This document shows, piece after piece, positions 1 through 10,807 of a stretch of 64,000 bases of DNA. A program made the translations under genes and the position numbers. The notes below the pieces were generated by a model, which made no database searches, was not told where the DNA came from, and worked only from the letters and a program-made list of their open reading frames with translations. Where the stretch lies: NCBI GenBank assembly GCA_027257055.1, contig JAPVLO010000056.1, positions 1,674,001 to 1,738,000 of the forward strand, read 5' to 3'. Origin of the DNA: Cephalopachus bancanus. Lineage: Eukaryota > Chordata > Mammalia > Primates > Tarsiidae. The first letter of the stretch is position 1; each line of letters opens with the position of its first letter.

Positions 1-2
1 TT

Positions 3-102
3 ACCAACTATCCTGGTTTGCCCAGAACTCAACGGTTTCCTGGGACACAGGACTTTCATTGCCAAGACTGGGAAAGTTCCAGGCAAACCAGGATAGTTGA
101 TC
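3..102. repeat. Small palindromic DNA-transposon relic (MER53-like)
   Basis: A perfect 18-bp inverted repeat (CAACTATCCTGGTTTGCC at 6-23 region and its reverse complement at 82-99) flanks a GGGACACAGGACTTTCA-type core. The wording resembles the 'tcccgggcaaaccgggac' palindromic non-autonomous elements known as MER53. The window may begin inside or just outside the element. The family name is from memory. A related short copy lies at 62935-62992. Confidence 0.5.
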
Positions 103-1045
103 ATTTTACTCTCCTCTCTGTTCGTTTCCAGGCTGAAGAGACTGGCAGGTCTTCAAACTTTGTTTTGTGGCACATTGCATGGACCCTTCATCGTCCTTCT
201 TTCCCTCCTCATAAACATTATTTTTTGCCAACATCCTTCCTTATATATGACACAGAAAAAATTATGCTGTGTTATGGATGCGTTGTTAGAAGCACTTAGA
301 AATAATTTCTCTTATGAGATATGGCAGCAGTTCTCATTTTTCACCCTCCATCTCAAGTGCAACATTTTTGTAAAGCATTCTCCTAAGTTCATGGACACTA
401 CGTAAGAAAGACCTCTTGTTTATTTAGTCCTTGTTTCTGCATCCTCTACTTTTGTTTCTCTCCCCCAATTAGGCATTATTCTAGTGAAGAAGATTAAATA
501 AGGACTGAAGTCATTTTCAATCATGCCATTATCTTTTATGCATGTATTGTTCAATGTGAATAAGTGGTATTAAGATATAAACTTCAACTTTTTTTCAAAA
601 CACATTGCCATTATGGTGTGTTCACGGCACTATGTGGACATTTAGCTCCTTGCTTCTAATAGCTGCAAGGTATTGCTGTGTGTGCATCTACCTCATTTTA
701 TAAATCCATCCCTCCAGTGATGATAAACAGTGGCCTCTAACTCCTGGATACTTCATATAGCATTATAATAAACATCTTCATTCACATATCCTTTATTAAA
801 TATTTTCCTCAATCAGTTAAGTTGTCAGAATCTCCTCCACCTGGTTTAGTCAAAAAGGCATCTAAAGAAGGTAATTCATTATTTTTAATTAATAGTATTT
901 TTGAATGACAAATCAAAATTATCTACATCTGTGAGATACAATAAGATGTTTTGCTATATGTAGACAATGTGGGATGATTAAATTAAGCTAATTAATATTT
1001 TATGTTGAGACATTGGAAATGTACTCTCTTAATTATTTTGAAATA
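103..1045. other. Non-coding stretch, no clear gene
   Basis: AT-rich sequence without a credible gene. Positions about 595-830 (capital-free wording such as cattatggtgtg, ataataaacatcttc) vaguely resemble the antisense 3' end of an old L1, but the match is too weak to annotate separately. The remainder looks single-copy. Confidence 0.5.
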
Positions 1046-3489
1046 CAGTCATACCTAGGAGACATGACAGGTCAAATTCCAGAACCACCACAAAAAAGCA
1101 ATTTTCTACAATAAAGTGAGTCACATACATATTTTGGTTTCCCAGTGCATATAAAAGTTATATTTACACTATACTGTAGTCTATTAAGTGTGCAATAGCA
1201 TTATGTCTAAAAAAACAATGTACATACCTTAATTTAAAAATGCTTCATTGTTAATATATGTTAACAATGTTATATTTGAGCCTTTAGCAAGTCATGATCT
1301 TGTTGCTGGTGCAGGGTCTTGCCTAGATATTCATGGCTGGTGACTGATCAAGGTGGTAGTTGCAGAAGGTTGGGAAACTGGCAATTTCTTCAAATAGAAC
1401 AATGACATTTTGGTCTCTTCCTTTCACAAAAGATAACTCTGCAGTATGAAATGCTATTTGACAGCATTTTACCCACAGTAGCACTTCTTTCAAAATTGGA
1501 GTCAGTCCTCTCAAACCTTGTTGCTACCTTATCAGCTTAGTTTTTGTACTGTTCTAAGTTCTTTGTTGTAATTTCAACAACGTCACAGCATCTTCATCAA
1601 AAGTATATTCTATCTCAAAAAACTGCTTTGTTCATTCAGAAGAAGTAACTCCTCATCTGTTTAAGTTTTATCATGAGATTGCAGCAATTCAGTCGCCTCT
1701 TAGTGCAGTGACTTCTGCCACTCAAGTGACAAACCCCTAACAGTCATCCAATGGGGCTGAAGTCAATTTCCTCCAAGCTTCTGCTAATGTTGATATGTTG
1801 ACTACCTTCTATGAGTCACAAATGCTCTTTATGCCATCTAGAATGGTGAATCCTTTACAGAAGACTTTCAATTTACTATGTCCTGCTCCATCAGAGGAAT
1901 CACTATCTATAGTGGCAAAGCTTTATGAAAGGTATTTCTTAAAGAATAAGACTCAAAAGTCAAAATTACTATGTGATCCACGGGCTGAAGAACAAACGTT
2001 AACAGGCATGAAAACTACATTAATCTTCTTGTATACCTTTATCAGAGCTCCTGGGTGGCCAAGTGTATTATCAATGAGCTGTAATATTTTGAAAGGAATC
2101 TTATTTCTGAGGAGATCTCAACAGTGGACTTAGAGAGTCAGTAAACCATGCTGTAAACAGATGAACTGTCTTCCAGGTTTTGCTGTTTCATTTCTAGAAC
2201 ACAGGCAGAGTAGATTTGGCACAATTTTGAAGAACCCTAGGATTTTTGGAATGGTAAATGAACATTGGCTTCCATCTAAAGTCAATGACTGCATTAGCCT
2301 CTAATGGGTTTCAGCCTGGCCTTTAAAACTTTGGAGTCAGATATTGACTTCTCCTCTCTAGCTATGAAAGCCTTAGATAGCATCTTCTTCCAATAGAAAA
2401 CTGTTTCATCTACAATTAAAATGTGTTGTTTAGGGCACCCACCTTCATGAGTGATCTTAGCTCGATCTTCTGGATAACTTGCTGCAGTTTGTCCATCAGC
2501 ACTTGCTGCTTTACCTTGCATTTTTATGTTTCAGACACAACTTTCTCCTTAAAACTCCAGAACCTCTACTGGCTTCTAACTTTTCTTCTGCACTTCCTCA
2601 CTTCTCTTAACCTTCATAAAATTGAAGAAACTTAAGGCCTTGCTCTGGATTAGGCTTTGGCTTAAAGGAATGTTGTGACTGGCTTGATTGTCTGTCCAGA
2701 TCATTCAAACTCTCTTCATATTAGCAACAAGGCTGTTTTATTTTTTTATCATTCATGTATTCACTGGAGTAGTACTTTTACTTTCCTTCCAGAACCTTTC
2801 CTTTGCATTCACAACTTGGCTAAACATTTGGCATAAGAGGCCTAGCTTTTGGCCCATCTTGGTTTTTGACATGCTTTCCTCACTGAGCTTAATCATTTTT
2901 AATCTTTTAATTTAACATGTGTGGCATGTGACTCTTTCTTCTACTTGAATGTTTAGAAGTCACTGTAGGAATATTATTGGCCTAATTTCAATATGGTTGT
3001 GACTAAGGAAATAATGAGTTCCGAGGAAAGGGAGAGAGATGAAAGAATGGCTGGTCAGAGGAGAAGTCAGAACACATGTGACATTTGTTGATTAAGCTCA
3101 CCATCTTATAAGGATGTGGTTTGTGGCACCCCTAAACAATTACAATGGTAACATCAAAGATCATTGATTACAGATCACTATAAAATACATAATAATGATG
3201 AAAAAGCTTGAAATCTTGAGAGAATTGCCAAAATGCAAAAATTTAAGGGAACTTTAATAAAATAATAATTTTAAAATGTTTAAAAATAAATAATAAAACC
3301 TTTAAGTTTTTTAAAAAAGAATTACCAAAATGTGACACAGAGGCACAAAGTAAGCATATATTATTGGGAAAATGGTGCTGATAGACTTGCTCAACACAAG
3401 ATTGCCACAAATCTTTAATTTATTTTTTTAAAAAATACAGTCTCTGTGAAGTGCAATAAAGTGAAATGTAATAAAACAAGGTATGCCTG
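1046..3489 (-). mobile_element. Tigger1: Tigger1 DNA transposon, full length
   Basis: A pogo-like Tc1/mariner-superfamily element of 2,444 bp, close to the roughly 2.4-kb Tigger1 consensus. It starts CAGTCATACCTAGGAGA and ends GGTATGCCTG, terminal inverted repeats flanked on both sides by the expected TA target duplication (1044-1045 and 3490-3491). The typical ACTATACTGTAGTCTATTAA and CCCAGTGCATATAAAAGTTA segments are present near 1141-1185. Its transposase reads leftward. It carries many substitutions and is an immobile fossil. A second copy lies at 33569-36270 in the opposite orientation. Confidence 0.93.
1268..3020 (-). pseudogene. Tigger1 transposase remnant
   Basis: Broken DDE transposase of the pogo/Tigger family, the family behind the host proteins CENPB, JRK and TIGD. 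The best-kept piece is at 2294-2521 (minus), with [20 protein letters not shown], a catalytic-core stretch [13 protein letters not shown] containing the first-Asp VDET motif, and AREEKS. A C-terminal piece (about 1323-1514) includes a degraded MLSNSI-type region. Stops and frameshifts separate the pieces. No full-length product is possible, and no host domestication is suggested because the frame is not preserved. Confidence 0.85.
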
Positions 3490-4400
3490 TATGCAATTCA
3501 TTGTTATTGACTATAGTCGCCCTGTTGTGCATGAGAATTCTTTATTTTTAAATGGCTGAAAGAAAGTAAAATATAGGCTTTGCTTTCAAGAGTAACTCCA
3601 AGAATTACACAGCTGAACTGGCCCACCAAGGAGCAATGTTTTCTGCCTCCAGCAGAAGGCTATGGAACACAAACACCAACATCACCTCTAGTGCAATCAC
3701 AGCTAGCTAGAAGGGTGCCCAGTGTCCAATTTCTTAATACCTACCATGTTAGAACCAGATATTAGGGCCTTTGCTATCACTTCTGAAGAGATAAACTGCA
3801 GCAATTGAAAGTCTTTCGATCATTCAAACCAGCAAAACCAGCACAAGCAACAAAAGCAAACTCTCTGCCTCATGATTATTACATTCACCTTCCAAATATC
3901 ACATGCACGCATTTGTGCAACTTAGAATATAGTTTCCTCCATACTAGGTGATAAAAGGGCCCAAATCAATGAATGAAATCTGAGCAATAAGGGCATCTGA
4001 AAAATACTGATTTTTACCTTTGTGTCATCTAGCATGAAGGAAACCATGTTCTATGGTGAGGCAGAAGGCAGTTACATGAACCAATTTATAGAATTTGCCT
4101 CAAATCAAGGTCATGGGCATGCACAAACTTGATTTACCCTGTAGCACCACAATGACTGCAAAAGACTATACTCCCACCCACAGCACATAAGGGTTCCCAA
4201 TTTCCTTTTCTCTGATAACACATCACATCATATTTCTTGCTAATCATTGCCAACCTACCTATAATGTCAAAGACACATGTTAAGTGTCCCCCTATACCTT
4301 TGGAGCTGATTGAACTCGTACTTGATTTCTAACATTTTGTAGGTGTTTTTGACATGAGTTGCTAGTAAAGTAATTTTTCCCAAGCTAACCTTTCCATGAT
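3490..4400. other. Intergenic stretch between two DNA transposons
   Basis: About 0.9 kb with no recognised repeat family and no gene. A 61-codon frame at 3580-3765 has no recognisable domain and no start context, and is taken as chance. The ATATATAT at 4401-4408 is the left target duplication of the Charlie3 element. Confidence 0.5.
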
Positions 4401-4408
4401 ATATATAT

Positions 4409-7046
4409 CAGGGGTCCCCAACCCCTGGGCCATGGACCAGTATGAATCCATGGCCTGTTAGGAACCAGGCCACAAAGCAGGAAGTGAGTAGCAGGTAAGC
4501 AAGCCATGCTTCATCTGTACTTATGGCTGTTTCCTGTCACTCACATTACCGCCTAAGCTCCACCTCCTGTCAGATCAGCAGCAACATTGGATTCTCATTG
4601 GAGCGCAAAACCTGCTGTGAATTGCACATGTGAGGGATCTAGGTTGTATGCGCCTTATGAGAATCTAATGCCTGATGATCTGAGGCGGAGCTGAGGCAGT
4701 GATGCTAGTGCTGGAGAGCAGCTGCAAATACAGATTAACATTAGCAGCGAGGTTTGACTGCACAGAGACCATCATAAATCAATTGCTTGCAGACTCATAT
4801 CAAAACCCTATGAGTGAGTGGCAGTGAGTTTATGTACTTCGGTTGTACAGCTGCATCTGGTGGCAGGCTTGAAGTCAGAATCCAATACTTATTTTAGTCT
4901 TTGACCGCCCATTATTTTATTTACCACTTCCATTCATACCTCTTTCCTGCACTGCACACTTGTCTCAGTCACAGCTTTGGTAAACCCGCATGCAAACCTT
5001 AACCAAAATGAGTAAAAACAAACATCACTGGAGAACTTCTCTGAAAAAGGGGAAAGACCCAATGACCCAATGACCCAAAGACCCAGAAGACTCTAAGACT
5101 GCCAACAAAACAACAGCAAAGTTGCATTTAAAAAAAAATACTAAGAGTCCTACTTAAGTTATGGGTTCATTCCAACAGGTGATTCACATTCTCCAAGCCC
5201 ACTTTGTATAATATGTGGTGACTGGCTATTCAATGAGGCCATGAAACTTTCAAAACTACTTCACCACATGGGGACCAAGCACCCTGGATTAAAAGACAAG
5301 ATTTTGTGGTTTTTCAAAAGAAAAATCACAAAGAACAGAAGCCATTATTGAAGGCTATCACTTTATCAAATGTGTCTGCACTGAGAGCATCGTTCATCGT
5401 GCCTAACCGCATGCTAAATGCTAAGAAGTCCTTTACTGTTGACGAAGAGTTGATCCTGCCTGCTACTAATTACATTTGTCATAAGCTTTTAGGAGAGGCT
5501 ACAGTTCAAAAGGTGGCACACGTTCCTTTTTCAGCTGGCACAATAACTAGACAAATTGATGAAGTAGCAGAGAATATTGAGTCACAATTATTAGAGAGAA
5601 TAAATGAGTCACCACAGTATGCAATCCAAGTTGGCAAGTCTACCAATGCTGACAGCAAAGCAATAATGCTTGTTTCGTGTGATATCTTTTTCAGGAGGAT
5701 GCGCATGAGGATATGTTATGTGCACTTTTGTTGCCAACCAATACCACAGCTGCAGAACTAATTCAAGTCTTTGATTACATAGCAGGAAAACTGAAATGGT
5801 CATTTTGTGTCAGTATATGCACGGATGGAGTGGCTGCCATGACTGGACAGCTTTCTGGTTCCACTACTCAGGTCAAAGACGTTGCTTCTGAATGTGAAAC
5901 CTGTGTCATCCATAGAGAAATGCTGGCTAGCCAGAAAATGTCACCTAAACTTAACAACGCTTTGCAGGATGTGATTAAAATTATCTACCGCATGCCCTTA
6001 ACATCTGTTCCCACAGCTCTGCAAGGAGAAGGACACAGAGCATAAGTATACACATCTTCCTCTTACACATAGAAGTGAGATGGTTTTCTAAAGGTAGATC
6101 ACTGGCCAGATTTTTTTAGTTACTACTGAAATTTCTTACAGAAAAACAGTCAACACTGGCAACGCATTTCAGTAACACAGAATGGATAGCAAAACTTGCT
6201 TACTTGTGTGACATATTCAATAACCTGCTCAGTGAGCTCAATCTGTCACTTCAGGGAGAATGACAATTGTGTTTGAGTCAGCAGATAAAGTGACTACATT
6301 CAAAGTCAAACTGGAATTATGGGAATGACAAGTGAGTATTGGAATTGTTCACATGTCTCAAACATTAGCAGAGATTTTGAAAGAGACTGAACTAGGGCTT
6401 TCTTTCTCCCAGCTGATGCATGATCACTTGCCTCAGCTTTCAAAAGAGTTTGAGCATTATCACTCAACTATCAGAGACCCCCAAACTGGGACTGAATGGT
6501 TCCGTGACACATTTGTGAATAAGCCAGGTTAATTGACTGTGTCCATGCTAGAAGAGGATCAACTGCTTGAGATCGCAAATGACTGTGGTCTTAAAAGTAT
6601 GTTTGAAATGATTTCAAATCTCCATACATTCTGGATTAAAGTCAAAGTGGCATATCCTGAGATTGTCACAAAAGCACTGAAAAGCCTGCTTCCATTTCCA
6701 ACCCCTATCTTTGTGACGCAGGGTTTTCTGCAGTGACAGCAACCAAAATGAAATTATGGCATAAACTAGACATAAGCAAGACACTTTGGGGGTCACTGTC
6801 TCCCATCACCCCCAGATGGGACTGTGTAATTACAAGAAAGCAAGCTCAAGGTTCCCACTGATTTTACGTTATGGAGAGTTGTATAATTATTTCATTATAT
6901 ATTACAATGTAATAATAATTTTTAAAAGAGCACAATAAATGTAATGTGTTTGAATCATCCCTAAACCAGCCTCTAACCTGGATCCATGGAAAAATTTTCT
7001 TCCACAAAACCAGTTCCTGGTGCCAAAAAAAGGTTGGGAACTGCTG
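4409..7046 (+). mobile_element. Charlie3: Charlie3 (hAT) transposon, near full length
   Basis: A 2,638-bp hAT element. It starts CAGGGGTCCCCAACCCCTGG and ends AGGTTGGGAACTGCTG, the terminal sequences shared with its non-autonomous derivatives MER1A/B. A perfect 8-bp target duplication ATATATAT (4401-4408, 7047-7054) matches the hAT signature. Terminal regions contain the MER1 landmarks GGCCTGTTAGGAACCAGGCC, CTCCTGTCAGATCAGC and AGGGATCTAGGTTG. The interior holds the autonomous transposase region, so this is a parent-type copy rather than an internally deleted MER1. A MER1B derivative is present at 52510-52755. Confidence 0.9.
5009..6860 (+). pseudogene. Charlie3 hAT transposase remnant
   Basis: Broken hAT transposase, related to the sources of the host genes ZBED5 and GTF2IRD2. 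It opens at the ATG near 5009 (MSKNKHHWRTSLKKGKDPMT). A degraded BED-type zinc finger (CIICGDW and HHMGTKHPG in shifted frames) covers about 5205-5290. Next come the conserved blocks SALRASFIVPNRM and EELILPATNYIC in an open stretch at 5306-5690, then after a frameshift LLLPTNTTAAEL and the DGVAAMTGQLSG plus CVIHREMLASQKMSP blocks (5713-6045). The C-terminal dimerisation region is at 6530-6860. A stop at 6530-6532 and at least two frameshifts kill the frame. Confidence 0.87.
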
Positions 7047-7194
7047 ATATATATGAATTCTGGACTTGGCTTTTATCTCTTTTAAATTTTGTCTAAGTAG
7101 TGTTAATCTAGTTTCCCAGTCTATCAAGTTTATTTTAAAATCTTCATTGCGTTCTTTTTTAACTGCTCCTTTCAACTTTGAAAAGGAAAAGAAA

Positions 7195-7325
7195 ATAGTG
7201 TTCGTTTTCTATTTTACACATGGAAAACTGAAGCTTAAAATATCTGAATAACTTACTCAAGACCACCCAGTGACAGGTGGAAGCAGCACAATTTGAGCCA
7301 GGTATGTCTGAAGCCACAGGCTTTC
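7195..7325 (-). repeat. MIR SINE relic
   Basis: Reverse-complement MIR core: acatggaaaactgaagct, then ataacttactcaagaccacc, then a short 'gtgacaggtgg' and 'ttgagccaggt' tail, matching the antisense order 'gaggaaactgaggc - cttgcccaaggtcac - cagagccgggattcgaaccc'. tRNA-derived ancient mammalian SINE, heavily diverged. Confidence 0.6.
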
Positions 7326-7439
7326 ATATACAGGATCATATCATACTTTGCAAAATCATGCAGTACATGGGATACCTGAGGATTAATCCAGGCTCCTTTC
7401 AGTTTAACAATTAAAAACATTTTGATTTGATATCATCAT

Positions 7440-7920
7440 TATATCAAAAAGATACCTGTGTGCATATATCTACTACAGCAGTATTCACAATAGCAAAATC
7501 ATAGAACCAATCTAAGTGCCCATTAACAGATGAAGGGATAAATTAAACCTGGTATATATACATGTTAAATGCTACTCAGTCATAAAAAGGAATGAATCCA
7601 TGTCTTTGGCAACAACATGGATGGAGCTGGAGTCCGTTATCCTAGGTGAAACAACTCAGAAACACAAAATCAAATTCCACACGTTCTCACTTGTAAGTGG
7701 AAGCTAAATAATGTGTATACATGGATATAAAGTGTGGAATGATAGACACTGGAGACTTAGAAGTGCAGGAGGCTGCGAACATGGTGAGAAATTACTTAAC
7801 AAGTACAGTGTATATTATTCAGGTGACGGTTGCACTAAAAACCCAGTCTTCTCCTCTACCCAATATATCCATTTAAGAAAACTCTACTTGTACCCCTTAA
7901 ATGTATACAATTAAACAAAA
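7440..7920 (+). mobile_element. L1 3'-end fragment (ORF2 end plus 3' UTR)
   Basis: 5'-truncated LINE-1. The order is the L1 ORF2 C-terminal region (CAGCAGTATTCACAATAGC, AATGAATCCATGTCTTTG, AACAACATGGATGGAGCTGG, TTCTCACTTGTAAGTGGAAG) followed by a 3' UTR ending near ACCCCTTAAATGTATACAATT. The wording fits an L1MA/L1P-age element. Several stops preclude coding. No target duplication was identified. Confidence 0.88.
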
Positions 7921-8394
7921 TTACATTATTTGCCCCTTTTCTGACCTTTGTAAATAAAGCCTAAGAAAAAACACCAATTGTGACCCACTGAAAAACATGT
8001 CAAGACCTCAAAAAATATCATTGCAAAATTATTTTCTCATTAAAAATGGTTTAAGATGGGAAAAAATGTGTTTTTCTATGACTTCCACGATTTTACATGT
8101 GCAGTTAACTGAGAACCTCCTTTCTCCACCTGGACAACTCTTAGTCAATCTCCTGCTCCCTTTCAATGTGTTTTGTCTGGTCTGACCCCCAGAGAGAGAT
8201 TCAAATCTAGCCACTGTAATGCCTTTTGACCCCCTAGACACATAAACTAGTGTGGGAAAAACATAAAAACAAACACATAATAGGATATGGTTCATCTTAC
8301 AATGGACGTATCACAAAGGCACAGAGAGAACATGAGGATGAGGCACCTAATTCAGCCTGGGAGAGTCATGAAGGGTTTGCAGAGGAAATATCTT
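7921..8394. other. Single-copy non-coding stretch
   Basis: No gene or recognised repeat. The only frames are short and lack domains. It ends with the left copy of the 11-bp target duplication of the following Alu. Confidence 0.5.
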
Positions 8395-8405
8395 GAGCTG
8401 ACTCT

Positions 8406-8712
8406 TTTTTTTTTTTTTTTTTTTTGAGTTGGAGTCTCACTCTGTCGCCCAGACTGGAGTGCAGTGGCTGTTCCCAGTCACTGCAGCCTCGACCTGCTGG
8501 GTTCCGGCGATCTTTCCGCCTCAACCTTCCAAGTAGCTGGAACTACAGGCGCGCCCTACCACGCCCGGCTAATTTTTTTGATTTATTGCTTTATTGTAGA
8601 GATGAGGTCTCGCCAAGTTGCCCAGGTGGGTCTCGAACCCACGGGCTCAGGCAATCCACTCACCATAGTCTCCCAAAGGTGCGGGATTACAGGCTGAGCC
8701 ACCGAGCCTGGC
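8406..8712 (-). mobile_element. Alu SINE, lineage-specific type, full dimer
   Basis: Full-length dimeric 7SL-derived SINE in antisense, T-tail first. It is flanked by a perfect 11-bp target duplication GAGCTGACTCT (8395-8405 and 8713-8723), so it was inserted intact by L1 machinery. It carries the private variants of this genome's young Alus: GGCTCAGCCTG start, CCCGCACCTTTGGGAG, AGCAGGTCGAGG and an ACTCCAACTC end. It probably retains A/B box remnants of the pol III promoter in the left arm. Confidence 0.93.
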
Positions 8713-9021
8713 GAGCTGACTCTTAAAGTAGGAACAAGCTGTGCCAGGTACACAATATGGGGAGAGAATTTTGAGCAGAGAGAACAGCCACAGCAAAGGC
8801 AGTAAGGAATGAAAGAGCATCTCTCTCCTAAAAGCATAATATACTCTTCCCCTCAGTATCAATCAATTAAAAGGTGTTTAAAAGCTAAATCAGATCTTGA
8901 AAACCACCTGTGCAGTACATTTTTATTTTATTCTTACGGAGAGAAAAACTAACTTTTTATCACTGATAATTCAGTAGTTCAATGTGGATTAACCGTGTCT
9001 CCCCAAATTCCCTAATGATAG

Positions 9022-9175
9022 GAATTATCTAGTGCTCTTATTGAAAACACAGGTTCCTGAGCCCCCTGGAGCTTCTTATTCAGTGGGTCTGGGATGAAGC
9101 CAGAAACACATAATATTTAACAAGTAGCCCCAGGAGATTCTCATCATCAGAGAAGTTTGGCAAACAATGAGTTCC
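9022..9175 (+). repeat. MER5A-like hAT relic
   Basis: Short non-autonomous hAT-Charlie relic. Landmarks in order are GAATTATCTAGTGCTC, ACAGGTTCCTGAGCCCC, TTCAGTGGGTCTGGGA, TTTAACAAGTAGCCCCAGG and AGATTCTCATCATCAGAGA. The same order in MER5A is 'agattcctgggccccac - aatctctggggg - aacaagctccccaggtgattctgatg'. Both ends are eroded. Confidence 0.65.
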
Positions 9176-9300
9176 TTGGGCCCTGAACTTTAGCACTCCT
9201 CCAACACCCTTTGCAGAAGAGGTAGATTCCAGCACCACAGTCAGCCTCCTGGTCAGTTAGCAATTAAGCTGTGGGAAATACTCTGGATTACGCAAGCACA

Positions 9301-9474
9301 TATTTCATTAAAGAATGAGACTTATACCACATTTTCCTTTATAGACTCAGGACCTAACATCTTTCCTACATTCTCATCTAATTGCAAGGACGTATTTCAT
9401 TAAAGAATGTGACTTAAGCCACATTTTCCTTTATAGACTCAGGACTTAACATCTTTCCTACATTCTCATCTAAT
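9301..9474. repeat. Tandem duplication, 92-bp period
   Basis: Two adjacent copies of TATTTCATTAAAGAATG... starting at 9301 and 9393. The second runs to 9474, and over 82 aligned bases I count four mismatches (about 95% identity). Copies share CACATTTTCCTTTATAGACT and ACATCTTTCCTACATTCT. The high identity in neutral surroundings suggests a fairly recent local duplication. The second copy runs straight into an antisense MIR. Confidence 0.9.
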
Positions 9475-9645
9475 CCTCTCAGCAGTCCTGCAAGGCAGGT
9501 ATTTTCTACGTTTTACAGATATGGAAATTGAAGCACAAGAGGTCGGGAAACTTGTAGACAGTCATGTAGTTATAAGAAGTAGCCAAATTGGAATCTGAAT
9601 CAAATCCATCCAAATTTGATCTAAGCTCTTTCTACTATCCTAGCT
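9465..9645 (-). repeat. MIR SINE relic
   Basis: Antisense MIR. 'tctaatcctctcagcagtcctgcaaggcaggta' (here shortened), TTTTACAGATATGGAAATTG, AGCACAAGAGGTCGGGAAAC and a final 'attggaatctgaatc' follow the antisense MIR order precisely. Confidence 0.8.
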
Positions 9646-10583
9646 TCTGGAAGGATCTACAGTAGATTCTGCCCTTCCAGAGTCAATCTATATGAATGGC
9701 TAGCTAGAGATGAAGTCTGCAAGCCTCAACTCAGGATCTTTCCTTCTTAGAGTGACCCTTCACTGACCTTCACTTCCCCCACCCCACCTGCTTTGCCCCA
9801 AGAAGCCATCCTGTTTGTGCCTTGCCCCTCTGTTGCAATTTTCCACCCAGATTATTTGTGGCTATAACAAGCAAGGCCACGCCAACGTCTGGCATTAAAA
9901 GAAGCATGAGCCTTCATTCCTGAGGTAATGAGACCATTTTTTTCAAGTTCCTTCCTCTAAAGTTCATGAACTTAATAAAAATTAAAATAAGGCCAGCTCT
10001 ATTACAGCCCAGATCTGTGCTGCAGGAAGCCAGGGCTGATTGGGTAAAGGCAGTGCCTGGATGAAAAGAAAACGCACTCCTAGACCAGCTCTGTCTTTAC
10101 CTTCTACCAAATCCAGAGAAAGACACAGTGGGAGGCACCACCACCTACATCTGAGCTTCCTGGCTACACATCACAGGCGACGTTAATGTCACAGGAGCAA
10201 AGTCGGCTTTGATATAAAGATGTTTACAACATTTTTATCCTTCTTGGAAATTGAACTTTGGAGAAACCTGACACTTGGCTCTTCGGCATGATTGGGGATT
10301 TATATCCATTCTATCCCTGTGTACCACAACCACCCAGAAGAGCATGAAACATCCAGGAGGGGAATAGAAATCACCCCAGTCTCTGTCCTCACTGGCCTCT
10401 TGCTCCTCAGTGCCAGGGGCCATTGCTACATGCCTGAGCAGCTGCCCTGCTAAACACTCCACAGTGGCCCTTGTTATTAGCAAATGGCTCCCCCTCAGGG
10501 ACTCCTAGAGTCCACTATTCCACCCTAGGACCCCAACTCCAAGCAGCTCATTCTCAGAACTGTTGCTCTAAGGCCCGTTAAAG
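9646..10583. other. Single-copy stretch, no gene found
   Basis: No repeat family recognised and no domain-bearing frame. An 82-codon minus frame (10235-10483) has no recognisable content. The region is slightly more GC-rich than its neighbours and could contain regulatory DNA, but nothing specific is visible. Confidence 0.45.
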
Positions 10584-10799
10584 CAGGGGTCCTCAAACTT
10601 TTAAAACAGGGGGCCAGTTCACTGTCCCTCAGACCGTTGGAGGGGCGGACTATAGTTTAAAAAAAAAGTTTTTAAACTATAGTCCGCCCCTCCAACGGTC
10701 TGAGGGACAGTGAACTGGCCCTCTGTTTTATAGTCCGCCCCTCCAATGGTCTGAGGGACAGTGAACTGGCCCCCTGTTTTAAAAGTTTGAGGACCTCTG
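10584..10799. mobile_element. Foldback MER30-like hAT element
   Basis: A 216-bp near-perfect palindrome. The left arm (10584-10660) starts CAGGGGTCCTCAAACTTTTA and contains GGGCCAGTTCACTGTCCC and CAGACCGTTGGAGGGG, all typical of the MER30 left end (hAT-Charlie). The right arm is the reverse complement of this same left end rather than the usual MER30 right end. The inner part of the right arm is present twice with a 51-bp period (from 10681 and 10732). Flanks CGTTAAAG (10576-10583) and CATTAAAG (10800-10807) fit an 8-bp hAT target duplication with one mismatch. So the unit transposed, or was rearranged after transposition. Confidence 0.85.
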
Positions 10800-10807
10800 C
10801 ATTAAAG

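Noticed and set aside
1795..2915. Plus-strand frames of 61-112 codons inside Tigger1
   Set aside because: The transposase is on the minus strand. These are its antisense shadows.
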